From Bigelowiella natans CCMP2755 (taxonomy: Eukaryota > Cercozoa > Chlorarachniophyceae): a stretch of 64,000 bases of DNA. Positions 49,997 to 61,900 of the stretch are shown piece after piece. A model generated the notes under the pieces. That model did no database searches. It was not told the origin of the DNA and worked only from the letters and a program-made list of their open reading frames with translations. The DNA lies in assembly GCA_000320545.1 (NCBI GenBank), contig ADNK01002757.1:50012-114011 (forward strand), written 5' to 3'. Each line of letters starts with the position of its first letter. The stretch's first letter is position 1. The position numbers and the translations under genes are program-made.

Positions 49997-50700
49997 CTAC
50001 CCCATTGTAATATCGATCATTGCCTTGCGTTTACGATCCTTCTTTCTCAGTCGTCGAAGCTGCGCAAATATATCAAAACACACCATGTCTAATATATAGA
50101 ACTCCAATTTGAAAGGCTCACATCATAAATCCTACATCGGAAAGTAACGCAATTCAGTACTAAATGCTGCATGTCCTTATTTTTACGACTAACCCGTCGG
50201 AATTCCTTCAAGGAGCCGGCGTCGTCGCTGCCTCTATATGGCTTCTCTTCCCCTTTTTTGGCAGTGCTTTTGATTTTCTTTATCACGTCTCTACTTTATC
50301 GCAAAGACTCATTATGCGATTGTGCTACAATTAAGCGCATTTCTGGTACCCTTCGCACTCTTCAGTTTGTTCCAAAACGAGTGATCCATTGACTCCATTT
50401 GTTTTTAATTTCAGAGAACCTTTTGAATTTCGTTTGATGTGATGCTTGATGAAATCCCTTATGTCAAGTTCCCCTTGGCTGTTTACCCACGGGTCCCTCC
50501 ATTCTGTTATAAGATGTGAAAGCTGATTACTTGGCTATGTAGGACGTTAATTACTTAAAGGACTGGTCTCTTTGAATATCACTGTTATTCTTGGAATCTT
50601 ATTACCACCGCTATCTAGATTTGCCAATACACCAGGCTGCAACAGCAATGGTGGACCAGGCGGAAGGAAAGCCAGAAGGAACAACCCAGTAGTTTCAACA
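49997..50700 (-). CDS. unidentified lysine/arginine-rich protein, 3' exons
   Basis: At least four exons join in phase: 50473-50420, 50392-50350, 50290-50161 and 50059-49997 (stop TAG). A probable further exon ends at a donor just below 50633 and reads GLFLLAFLPPGPPLLL upstream. The visible C-terminal part has the segments ELDIRDFIKHHIKRNSKVNG, IKKIKSTAKKGEEKPYRG and EFRRVSRKNKDMQHLLRRL, and ends KRKAMIDITMG. It is strongly basic, with no transmembrane helix in this part. No family is recognised; a ribosomal or nucleic-acid-associated protein would fit the charge, but that is only inference. The 5' end is unresolved. An open segment at 51046-51312 may be its first exon. Confidence 0.5.
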
Positions 50701-51188
50701 ACTTTGCTTCGCATCATTTATATTTTGTTCTTCATCATCATCAACAAATGTAGCTTTTGACTTGGAGTTGTATTTAAATTTAATACCCATAGATCTACAA
50801 CAGTGCGACAAATCAATATTGATGTCGCTACTAATAAAAGAATTGGGAAAAGATGTTCAGATGTTCAGTCACAGTCTGTGACTTTTATTGTTGCGACAAC
50901 TAATTGCCCTTGTCGTTACAAAATAAATGAAGTAGGACGAATACGAATTCTCTTCTCGTATTGTACGGGAGAGGCAAGGGGGGGGGCAGCAGCCTCTCAG
51001 AGCATTTATTTATCAATGGACAACATGGAGATTATTGCTGCACACCTTCGATGACGTTCCGAAATTTCTTGTCAACCATGCCCCGTGCCAACCCCCACTT
51101 TGTGGAGCGAGCTTAAAATTCACTTCAGATCTGCTAGATGGACTCTCAGATACTACAATTGCTCGTCCCCCAGCAGTTTGGTTGAATA

Positions 51189-52742
51189 ATGCATAAAGCC
51201 GTGGAGACTGCTTTTGTGAGCGAAAAATCCGACCACAGGAGATGGAATGCCCAGCCGGAGAAGGGGGAAGAGGAAGACAAAGACGGAAAGGATAAGAAGA
51301 AAATCTTATCATTTAGTGCGAAGACAGGCCTGATGACTGCTTCTTCTTTCTTCACAAGACAAAATAAATCAAGCATCTACTCTATTTGCCCCCCTTTCCG
51401 CTTTGAATCCATCGAGGAAGGGGTATATCGAGGTGCGTACCCAACAATGCGTAATTTCACTTTCTTAAGCTCCTTAGGGCTTCGAACAATCATATCGCTT
51501 ATTCCAGAAGAGCCATCCACTGACTTAGCCACGTTTGCAAACCTGGTTGGAGCTCGCACAGTCTGGATTAAAACCCCTAAATATAAGGAGAATGTCAATA
51601 TGGACAAGGACACCGTGCGCTCAGTGCTTGAAGAAATGATTTGCCCTGAAAATCTCCCTTTGTATGTACACTGTATTGATGGTCTCCACGTCACAGGCCT
51701 CATTGTGATGTGCCTTCGGAAACTAGAATATTGGAGTCTTCCCTCCATTTATGAGGAGTTTAGTCGTTTTGTACCAGAGAATACCGTTCCTATGGATGAA
51801 TCTAAATTTCTAGAAGCATTTGATGGTGGATCTCGTGGCGGAGTGCTCATTCCAAAGCGACCACCGCTCTGGCTATGGCAGGGAGTCAGAATAACTAGGC
51901 ATCCATCTATCAAACTAGTAAGTGCGAGACAAAGGAGAATAATAGAGGCTGGTAAGGAATCGAATCAGTGCAGCAGCAGCAGCAATAATCAAAGTGGGGG
52001 AAATAGAATCAAAAATAGTTTCTTGTTGAAAAGAGGCCCAGAAAAGACGACAGACAAGAAGATGGAGAAGAAGGGTGGAAATGGAAGGGTGGCAAGAAAC
52101 AAAGAAACGCTTATAACTATGAACTCCCAAGAGACGATGATGCTGACGAATATGACAACAATGATCCATGGTAACCTTTCTTTAGACCTCTTGCCACGAG
52201 TAAATGTCTATCTTGTAGACCCTCTTGCCTCTGCAGATGGTGAAAGTGTAGCCTATTTTGACACGGTGCTGTGTTCGCCAAGGAATTTAAAACTGCTGGC
52301 TTCAGGCTTATATGATGACGATGATGATGATGACACTCATTTGCTAGGAGCTTTCAATATTGGCAATGATGATGAAGAAAATGAGGATCATGGTGGTGGC
52401 GCCACCAATGATGCAGCAACTTTAATTTCTATTCCTAAATACCCGCTGAATAGTGACGAAAATGTCCATATTGCGGCCGTGAGACGTGGGGAGGATATTA
52501 TAGTTGATAATCACTACCATTATAATCATCATCAGCATCGCTTTCACCTTGATCCAGACCCATTCTCACGGCAAAATTTCCCAAATTTACTCATTCACCG
52601 CAACAGCAGCAACAGCTACATGCCATCACCGTACATACTTCAATTACTGAAGAAGGAATCCAAGAATTTCACCGCAATCATACGTGCATTGTCACTCGAT
52701 GGGCTTACGGATGAGGCGTCGCCGTTGGCATTTACATCATAG
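51189..52742 (+). CDS. Oca/Siw14-type tyrosine phosphatase-like protein, probably inactive
   Basis: One open frame of 517 residues; the first ATG is at 51189, and a second in-frame ATG at 51333 is an equally possible start. The conserved domain is the plant/fungal atypical dual-specificity phosphatase fold: FRFESIEEGVYRGAYPT, LGLRTIISLIPEEP, and the active-site loop VHCIDGLHVTGLIV, followed by CLRKLEYWSLPSIYEEF. The catalytic Cys is present. The phosphate-binding Arg of HC-x5-R is not: the loop is H-C-I-D-G-L-H-V-T-G. The loop resembles the yeast Oca6 group rather than catalytic Siw14, which cleaves inositol pyrophosphates. The C-terminal 300 residues are low complexity (Ser/Asn, Lys, an Asp6 run, His/Tyr/Asn) with no known domain. 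No introns are evident. A GC-rich G-run precedes the gene at 50980-50987. Confidence 0.8.
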   Translation: MHKAVETAFVSEKSDHRRWNAQPEKGEEEDKDGKDKKKILSFSAKTGLMTASSFFTRQNKSSIYSICPPFRFESIEEGVYRGAYPTMRNFTFLSSLGLRTIISLIPEEPSTDLATFANLVGARTVWIKTPKYKENVNMDKDTVRSVLEEMICPENLPLYVHCIDGLHVTGLIVMCLRKLEYWSLPSIYEEFSRFVPENTVPMDESKFLEAFDGGSRGGVLIPKRPPLWLWQGVRITRHPSIKLVSARQRRIIEAGKESNQCSSSSNNQSGGNRIKNSFLLKRGPEKTTDKKMEKKGGNGRVARNKETLITMNSQETMMLTNMTTMIHGNLSLDLLPRVNVYLVDPLASADGESVAYFDTVLCSPRNLKLLASGLYDDDDDDDTHLLGAFNIGNDDEENEDHGGGATNDAATLISIPKYPLNSDENVHIAAVRRGEDIIVDNHYHYNHHQHRFHLDPDPFSRQNFPNLLIHRNSSNSYMPSPYILQLLKKESKNFTAIIRALSLDGLTDEASPLAFTS

Positions 52743-52834
52743 CCACTCCGACAGTGTAAATGTCGTCGCCGTAGATTGTAGATTGTGAACTGTCATATGA
52801 AGATGTTTCATTGTTAAAACATATATGTATGTAC

Positions 52835-52837
<3 letters not shown>

Positions 52838-52870
<33 letters not shown>
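52838..52870. repeat. TA array upstream of U6
   Basis: A TA-rich tract whose pure TA part abuts the U6 5' end. A second pure TA array lies at 52993-53024, just past the terminator, so the snRNA gene is bracketed by dinucleotide repeats. Confidence 0.85.
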
Positions 52871-52871
52871 G

Positions 52872-52901
52872 GATCCCTCTCTTCGGAGAGGGTCATCCGC
52901 A

Positions 52902-52932
<31 letters not shown>

Positions 52933-52980
52933 GGCCCCTGCGCAAGGATGACACGCACAAATCGAGAATGTATACCTTTT
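52872..52980 (+). ncRNA. U6: U6 spliceosomal snRNA
   Basis: The central region is essentially identical to U6 across eukaryotes. It includes ACGATACAGAGAAGATTAGC, which carries the ACAGAGA box that pairs with the 5' splice site, and then GCAAGGATGACACGC, the U4/U2-pairing and internal stem-loop region. A short 5' stem-loop (CCCTCTCTTCGGAGAGGG) opens the RNA. A run of four T residues at 52977-52980 is a suitable RNA polymerase III terminator. The TA-rich stretch ending at 52870 could supply the TATA-type upstream element. Ends are approximate by a few bases. Confidence 0.95.
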
Positions 52981-52987
52981 ACATCCG

Positions 52988-53028
<41 letters not shown>

Positions 53029-53715
53029 TCTGTCTTTTGGTGCAACACAGGCCAAAAATTCCAGCATGCATGCGCAACTAGGCAAGTCAAAATCACAGCG
53101 CCGACGCGTGCACAGGCGACTACCTTGATGACATGATAACTAAGCCAAGATGCGTACAGTTATACATGTTGTGAGCAACTCAGAAATACAGCAACTCTTG
53201 TATGTAATGATGTGAGCGCAATTGCTACTACAGTGCTGCCAGAGTGCTAGTTGTTGCACATGCATCCTACATCACAGAGTTGAACTCTTTGTAAATGCAT
53301 TTACGACATTAAGGTGGCATTTAACATTTCGTCATCATTGAGGCTTTCAGGACATTTTCAGTAAATGCTTTGGCAGATCACATCATAAAACTCACCGCCG
53401 TTTGTCAGTGTTTAAGGTATGAATCAGGAGACAAGCTATTGAACGAAGTAGCACGCCAAAAAATAACAGTAGCCTAAATTCATATTAATTTTACTCTATG
53501 TTGTTGCTACATTTGTCAAAGTTAAACGTGTATATATCAGGTGGTATCATAAAACTTGTCGCTTTGTAACTTACACGAAATCGATTGCCAAATTCGGGCT
53601 GCTATGTGGCTCTCCCACAAGAAAGTCATAGAACGAAACCGTTTCACTGAGAAAACAGCGTACATTCATGTTTATCCCGCATGTGTGTGTTCTCTTAATA
53701 ATGTAATGTGTTTGT
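52981..53715. other. intergenic between U6 and ABCG gene 1
   Basis: TA array at 52993-53024, then mixed AT-rich sequence. No coding or RNA feature is supported. Confidence 0.6.
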
Positions 53716-56700
53716 TCAGAGAAGATAGAGCAAAATAATTATTTTGGCCAAAATAAAAGCTGAACAAGAAGTTCTTAGATGTGAAAAGTGTGTCAGTAAT
53801 ATGTATTTCCAAACCAACCCGTCCTGATTTTGGTAGCATCCATCTTCTCCGGTCAGATCTGGATTATCCCGACAGATCTGTGGAATGCTGGTCGCCACGG
53901 AGTATCTAGAAAACACACGATTCAGCAGGGATGGGCAAAAAAGAATTTAATATACCCCTGAAGTAGTTCAATGTTGCTGGCTGCTCGTCCTAACCACAGG
54001 GTGTAACACCATGCACCCTGATACATCAGAAGGTTTACATGTCTTAAAAATTTATTAACTGCATAGCCCATTATTTCTGCTTAAGATGACTTACGATGTT
54101 CCCGAGCAGATCTATGAAACCCTCAAACATGGTCAGTACTGAGATGAAAATTAGTCGTAAATGTATCACAACTTTTGATTTCTGTTTCTCCTTTGATGAA
54201 TTACGAGTTGATTACCTATGCTCATGATGACTCCAGCTATGGTGGCATTTCCCATCTCTAAGATTCCAATGGCCATAATATAGCTAAGCCCATGCATTAC
54301 AAATACGGACATTGTCCTGCAGAAATAGAAGATTTGATCATTTATAATTTTGACATATGTAGTAGTTTCACCATAAAAGCCAGTACAGCAGAAATGGTCC
54401 TCGCAAAGGGACCATGAGCTGTACTATGGACGTATAGACTAACGATGAGATCCAAACAGTGACCATATCGCACGTAAGCTCTCCGAAAAAGTAGGCCGAA
54501 GGAGATGCCTGAATTGTTTGCGCATTTTTTTTGGATGAAAAGATACTGTTTTACTCATCATCTCATCCTTACCCCAGCGCTTGCATCCCGCCAGAACAAA
54601 AGTTTGCGCTGCCCAGCGAAAGTTACTGTTCCAGTGGAGACAGCTACGATTCCCAATGCCATCGCATTATAAAAGCCGAATCTTATTTAAAATAACTGTT
54701 TTTAATACTGGTTTGTCACAAGAATCCGACATTCAAAAGTCGATAGCTAAAATGCAGAGTGACGGCACGACACTCACTGACCTTCTTGCTGCTACGAAGT
54801 CGTTCGGAAAGAAGCATTGGGAATCCGAATTCCCTTACAATAGTAAAAGTGTTTGAAACAACCGGCTACTACTACTTTAAATTAGAATTTCAGTTTACCG
54901 GGACAATTCCTTCCGTAAAGAACACTAGGAGTAACACCGAGAAGCTTCATGTTATTTACAGTAATGTTAGATAAAAAAGTGAGATGATACAGTTAATATT
55001 AAATCTGTGCTGGGAGAAACGGTTATACTCACGAACCAAAACATCGTTAAATATCATCCCAATGATGAGCCCTGCCACAAGATATGCCGTTGCGTCGACT
55101 ATATCGGAGTTAATCGAAAAACAAATGCTGTGAAACTATGATCCATATTATTTGGACGCATGAAGATAATCGATCACTTTGATCACCTGCAATCCTATTG
55201 GTTCTGAGGAATCGAAGGTACATTCCCCTTTCAAAATAGCTTACGTACTGACTGAACACCAAGACCGAATTCAACTTTTTGTGCTGAATGAAATAGTGAC
55301 ATAATTACACATGGCATGATCAAAATGGTGTAAAGAGCAAAGGGACTGAAATCATGACCTCGGCCACGGCCACATCAGTTTCCTTTACTTCCTCGTGATC
55401 AATCGAAGATTTTTTAAGCCTTTTTCGTCGATAAGACACATCAGAGTAGCAATTCTATGAGTGTGTCTGGTGCTTTTGATTAGAATAAGCATTTTTGCAT
55501 AACATGATGGTAAAAATAAAAGATGCAAATGAAATCGACCTGACAGCAGTGACATGTAAAAATAAAAGATGCAAATGAAATCGACCTGAACGCGGTGACT
55601 ATGTTTGCAACGTTTAACTGTTGAGTTTTCTCGTCTTGCTCATATCTACAATATAGTGTGGAATATCTCAATGATGAATACGATCAATCGAGCAAGCTGC
55701 CAGAGACAAAAGCAAATATAAGATATAACATTAAATTTCCATTCTTGAGCTTCCCAGGTGATTGAACACCAGAAACGACGTCCTGACATATGATTCTGCA
55801 TGAACTTAATTGAAAACCAGCCCAATAAGTTTTGGGACATACGCTAAAAAAATCGGGATAGTCCACATTAGACGGTACACAATATCCCATGCGAACAAAG
55901 TGTTTCATAGCATCAACTGCCTGCCCATGCCTAAGTTGGCTTCACTTAACGACTCACAATAATGAACAAATGTTTCCTAACCATGCCACACGTCCTCCTT
56001 TTGCCAGCAGAAGAAGATTATCAAATCTGTCCACTGCATATCACATTCATAAATTAAAATGGTCGGCTTAAGAATTTATAATCACAATTAACCGATGAGA
56101 GGTCGAGGCTGATGAATCACTGCACATACTGTGATTTGGTTCGTTTTCGCAAGTTTGTGTAAAATTTCCGCCACCTACGAGAACAAAGTTAATTACACTC
56201 AAAATCAGTGTTGATTAGTTCCATTGTGAAACTGATATATTCAACTTTATTTGAACACCTTTAGAGCAGCTGTAGCGTCAAGCCCAGTCGTCGGTTCGTC
56301 AAGGAACAGTGCTGACGGTCCACCAACGAGTTCTAAATTAAAAGAGACAATAGAACCTTGTTATCCGAAAGCATCATGATATTGATGAAGCTTCATCAAT
56401 CATTTTAACCTATTCCAATATTAACTCGCTTCTTTTCACCCCCGGAGACTCCACGAATAAATTCATCTCCGATAATACTATCGCGCACGTCCCAAAGTCC
56501 GAGAATTTTAAGAGTTTTTTGGACGACGACCTCGCGCTCTTCTCTTGGTTTTGCGAGTTTAAGGTTTGCAGAAAATAAGAGAGCTTCGCGAACACGAAGT
56601 CTACTATCCACTGTGGATATAATTAGATAAGATTGATGACAGGACACGTGAAAAAACCACCCTCAAATTTCACACCCAGTCTGCATAAATAACAAAATTC

Positions 56701-58288
56701 AAACTCAACCGATATCTTGCTGTGGAACAAATCCAATCTGTCTTCGAAAGTCAGTCAGCTTGGCGGGTCGTCCATTCACTTTGATATTTCCAGATGTAGC
56801 TGATAATTTCCCACACAGAACGTTGAGGAAGGTGGATTTGCCACTCCCGGATGGTCCCATGACACCTAGTTGTGTCATCACAAAGACTAAGAATACTTCG
56901 TCAAAACTTTTTTTGCTATACCGGTTAATGTTCCAACTTCCATCCTTCCGGATACAGACTTTAGACGCGTAATAAGTCCGTCTGAATCGATTCTCAAAGT
57001 TGCATTTTGAGAACCTGCAGCGCAAACTCCGAAACAGCATCCTTTTGGCGGAGCATGACGTAAACCAACGTTTTCAAAATTGATGGATAACTTTTCCTTT
57101 CCTCCCTCCACTAGGTGATCAGATAAGATATCCATGTTGATGGCGGCCAGCTCAATAGCTTCAAGTGGCCTTGATTCATCTAAGTTTAGACCTCTTTGCT
57201 GCCTCTCACTATGCGCTGCCGGAGAGTTTAAACCAGTGCTATTTTTAAATTCGCTGGAAGCTCCAACACCTTGCCCACTTAATGTGGTTTTTCTTTGAAC
57301 GTTTTTGTCTACTCCATACTCATCAATTTTTCGCCGATTCACCTCAACCTTCTCGTTGCTTACCTTAATTTCACGGGCACGTTCATTCACTTTCAGGAGT
57401 GCTTCTGTCCTCCGTGTATAAAATAAGAACGTGGTCCAGCCTACCAGAAGAGATAGGCATACAAAGAGAAACGGCAGGTATTCGAAGTGCCTTTTTGAGC
57501 CCGCTGGGCATATTGAACCAGAGGGACATTTTATGGGCTGCGAGGATCCCTCAGGACAGTATGATCCTTTTGGGCACTGTATTGAACCACCAGCAAAGTC
57601 TGGACAATACGAACCTGCTGGACAATTTACCGGAAATGTGTTTGCTTTGCAAAGATATCCAGGGGGGCATGGGATGGCTCCACACTGACACTGTGGGAGA
57701 AAAGGGACGTCTGACATAAATCCTGGTGTAACGGCATTGGTGAGATCTAATCCTGCACATCGAATATCGAGTTGAAAGCGAAGAAAGACAAGAAGACTAA
57801 GATCTGAAGTCAGAGGGTCGACTGGGGTTTTAGGAGTTGAACAAAGCCCTGGTGTTATAGTCACATTGAAAGCTAAAGCTTCCAAAAGCTCCTGAAAAGT
57901 ATCCGTAGTTATAAATTAGGCGCATGTAAATTGTGTCCATACAGTGGGACCTGACAACTTCTTCGATTTCCAGAAGGATTTGGACTGCATAAAGGGCATG
58001 CTGAAGTGTCCTATCAATGCGTGTGGACAAATCTTTGACTACAATGCACGTTTATTCAGGCAATTACTCTGCAAAACGTTATTACAGTGTTGTCCGCAAG
58101 AGAAATGCCTGTTGCAACATTTGGATCTGTAGTTTCCTGGAAGCATATTTGCAACCCGTTTGCACCAATGCACTCCGTCTGTGTGGGACTATGAATCATA
58201 GCATTGCTTATGAATACAAGTTCTTAGAATTTGCCCATATGAAAGCTACCTGAATCCTAAATCGTTTGTCTCGTTGAACATTTGCAAC
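53716..58288 (-). CDS. ABCG half-transporter with Cys-rich extracellular N-terminus (gene 1, 5' end unresolved)
   Basis: Phase-consistent 5' exons are 58288-58250, 58206-58068, 58010-57951, 57891-56922, 56865-56710, 56610-56410, 56332-56259 and 56174-56093. Nine or more further exons run down to a stop near 53716. The N-terminal domain is Cys-rich and repetitive (CPPGYLC, CPAGSYC, CPKGSYC, CPEGSS). It leads into a transmembrane helix (YLPFLFVCLSLLVGWTTFLF) and a long linker. The nucleotide-binding domain has Walker A GPSGSGKST, Q-loop FVPQQD, signature VSGGEKKRV, Walker B ALFLDEP, D-loop GLDA and H-loop AVIHQPR. The membrane domain follows, with FWRDASAG, SAYFFGELTCDMVT and GAWCYTLW. The order NBD-TMD and the Cys-rich leader match the plant ABCG24/28-type group. 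The substrate is unknown. The initiating exon was not found, and the last 23 residues may instead lie on another exon. Confidence 0.85.
55510..55601. repeat. two tandem copies of a 46-bp unit
   Basis: Copies at 55510-55555 and 55556-55601 in ABCG gene 1. The second copy abuts or overlaps the exon that contains YEQDEKTQQLNVANIVTAF, so a donor context has been duplicated. Confidence 0.9.
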
Positions 58289-58947
58289 CTGTCATGAGAA
58301 TTCAATGTGATTTGAGACATTGTAGGCATTGTAATTAAGATTGTTAATTTTGTACAGCTCGTTTGCACAAATTGTTCCAGAAGCATTTAAAGGGAGGAGA
58401 AAGTTTCTTGCCTTCACAATTGGAGCATGAGGAATTCACATCAGTTGTTTTACAAGATGCATTCATTCATATGACGTAAAGCAACATACGCAATTGTAAA
58501 CACGCATTGAACTTTCTCAAGATACATGTACATTACTTGCTCCCTGCATTGTGCCGAAATTTGAGAATCAATCGCAAGAGAGTTTACTGGGGGGATTTTG
58601 GTCATGGCCTGTGTGAATCAAAGCATGCATCATCACAGCACATGAACAAGAACATCAGCATCATTAAATGTTGAACCAGAAGCAAAGGCAGACATTCCAA
58701 GAAAGATAGCGATGTCATTAGCGCGGTCAATCGAAGGCTGAAGTTGATTGGGAAACAAGCACGACGGAACCTAGGCACAGGCACCAGACAAGGCCTGCAC
58801 TAAGTTATACTTCTTTGGCTGGAATATTATTTCATGTTGGAAACAAATAAATGCGGTTTATCACTTGCGACAAGATAATTCCTCACCTATCAACTCGAAC
58901 ACAGCCTCTTTAACAACTCTGATTCGAACCAAAACTTGAAACAAAAA
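58289..58947. promoter_or_regulatory. region between divergent ABCG genes
   Basis: About 660 bases that should hold the first exon(s) and promoter of ABCG gene 1 and the promoter of ABCG gene 2. No clear element could be identified. Confidence 0.4.
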
Positions 58948-61900
58948 ATGGTGGCTCTGTTCCTAAACCTTCTTGTGTTCGGCGGTCTTTCAACAGCACT
59001 GGATGTCAACTCTACTCTTCAAAACTATTGTAGGAAAGTTATGTGCTCTTTTGTGCATAATGTTTAAAATGGATGTTTTTAGATTCTTCTTATACATGTC
59101 CTCAAGGTTTTGACTGCTGGAATCAGGTATGAACTGCTGCAACATCGATAGATTTGAGCTTTTATGTTGATAACATCAATTAGAATTCATGTCCTTCACC
59201 GATTGCGGCATGTCCTGCTGGCTATTTCTGCAACGATCCTGGACTATTTGTACGTTTTAAATGAGAGATTTTCAAATTGGTGAAATGGTAACGAACAACA
59301 CATGTCAGGCCTCCATTGCCCCGGACAACGACTACGAATTTGAGAGAGACACGTAATACATTTTGCGCTGATGGAATAAAAACCTTCAATTATGATTTCC
59401 TTAAATTTAAGATGGTGTCCAGGGGCATTGCACTGTCCATCGACTTCAGAAGCTTTCATGTGCCCAGAGGATAGATACTGTGACCAGGGATCGCAGGGTA
59501 TTGATTGCAAAAATGTTGCTTCGCAGGGATACTACATTTACTTCTAATTACTTTGAACACATACATACACATTCAGTTGGAACAAAGTGCGATCCAGCCG
59601 CCATTTGCCCTGAGGGTTCTCTAGCCCAGGTGCATTAGGATTAGATTATGAACTAAATGTCGTTATTCGATTTCCCATTTTTTACAAGGCTAGATTCTTG
59701 CCAACCATAGTCATGGTCGTCATAGTGACAGGGGTCTTCTTTGTGAGGTCGTCGCTACAAGTGTTATTCGACATTATAAATTGGTGTTCATAAATTAACT
59801 TTACCCGATCATTACATGTGCAGTTACGCAGACCCTGGATTCAAAGGCAATGAAGGAATGCAAAAAATACCTCGTTCACCAGCGATAAATGCAGCTGCAA
59901 AATTCAGTCACATCAACTTTCGGACAAAAAATTTGGCTGTGATACTGCCGAATGGGAAACGCATTCTTCACCCAATCTCGTAAGTGCTTCAAGACATTTA
60001 TTTCATCGAAGCTTGATGATGATCTGAACACTGTTATACACAAAAGCGTAAAATTCAATGCTGGTGAGCTTATTGCCATCATGGGGCCTTCGGGAGCTGG
60101 GAAAACTACGGTGATGCTTGCAATCTACATAGGCATAAATTTAGGGATGAATAAAACCTTGTTTGAAGGTTATGCGAGCTCTGATGACCAACGAACACGA
60201 AGGAGACCTGTGGATCAACAACATTTCGGCTTCTAAAATCCCTTATCAATCACTAATTGGTTTTGTGCCGCAAGGTATAAACTACTTTTTTGTAAGACAT
60301 AAAAAGCTGATGATTGTGTCGAAATAGTTGATGTGTTGAAATATTGTATCAGACGATATCGTGGATTCTACTCTTACCCCGAGGGAAATTCTGATGTATT
60401 CAGCATTTACTCGTTTACCAAAAACATTAAGCTTTGAAGAAATTACAGCTAGGGTGGACGAGGTTCTGAAGCTTTTAGGGTTAAGGCATGTTCAAAATAC
60501 CCGCGTTGGAGATAAGGTCATATGAAAGTTCAACATCGATGGTCACATCAGAATTTTAAATGTTTTATTAAATAATTGCAATTACAACTTCCAACCCTAT
60601 TAGGTGAGTCGTGGTCTTTCTGGTGGAGAAAAGAAACGCGTCTCGATAGGGATAGAACTCATTGCAAATCCATCTGCTCTGTTTCTAGACGAGCCTACCT
60701 CTGGATTAGATGCAAGTAATTTTGCAAGAGAACAAATACATGATTCGAGTTCAATTTGAAATTTTTGGTTAAACTGCGACTTCCACAATTTAGGTAGTGC
60801 AGAAAGACTCGCCACAACTCTTTCGGAGGTTGCTTCGACTGGCCGTTGTGTAGTTGCCGTCATCCACCAGCCTCGATATGATTCGTATCGGAAGTTTAAC
60901 AAACTGTTATTGCTTGGTCGTGGTGGTCATGCAGTATATTTTGGACCATCGGAGGGCGTTGGAAAGTGAGATATGACCCTTCCATTGCAATGAAAATCTC
61001 AATAACTCTGTTTATTAGCAACACCGCTACCCGTAGATGCTGACCCACATGACTGTTCACATCACGACCTCGTCACTTATCATGTTTTAAATGCTTTTCA
61101 TGCCATCCTTCATTTGCACTAGCGTTCTACAACTTACCAATATTGGAACAATTTTTGTCCATGTCATCATTGTAATATTCTCTACCATCGACAACCCAAA
61201 AAAAATATACAATGTCTATCTAGTCATTTGTTACATCCTTTTAGCTAAGTAGTTGTCACATTATGGACATTAGGTACTTTGCTGGTCTCGATCCTGAACT
61301 TACTTGCCCCCCGCAAACAAATGTTGCAAATCATGTCCTTGACATTGTATCCGGTGGGTTTTGCGATCTATTGGCAAGCCTCCATCACATTAAATTGATT
61401 TAAGGGTCACAAATTGAGGGAGGAAATTTGTACAAACCAGGCATTTTTGATAAAGGAAGAAACAGAAATGCCGCTGATAGGCGCTCGACGTTGGTAGTTG
61501 ATGGCGTTTCAGAAATAAAATCCCAGGAAGAAAGGTCCCCCAGTGATGGAAAAGAGGTTATTCTTGGGAAGTCTCCTGGTGAGGCCTTTCCAAATGTCTA
61601 ACAAAAAGGGGTTCATGTTGGCCTATCCACAGGCCCTCATACAGCAAAATCTGATTCAAAAAGCAATGATTGCAATGGCGGCATGGAGGCAGGGGTTCAC
61701 AATGTCAAGGATGGAGATTCTGAGGAAGGAGGCACAGTTTCAAAAAATAAATCCAAAATATTCGCGAAAGATTTTCCAGCGATATGGAACATGAAGTTAG
61801 AAACTAATTCACACAGCATGCAACATTCTCATATTTTACAAATTTGACATTTTGCAGTCCTATTTGATGCACATCTTCATTCAGGCAAGAGAGCAAGGTT

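Noticed and set aside
52869-53136. Short open frames over the U6 locus
   Set aside because: They lie on the snRNA and the flanking TA arrays; the RNA identity is unambiguous.
61543-61794. In-frame TAA near 61602 suggesting that ABCG gene 2 is a pseudogene
   Set aside because: A 54-nt intron with a GTGAGG donor at 61582 and a CACAG acceptor removes the stop and restores the frame into the charged linker and TMD.
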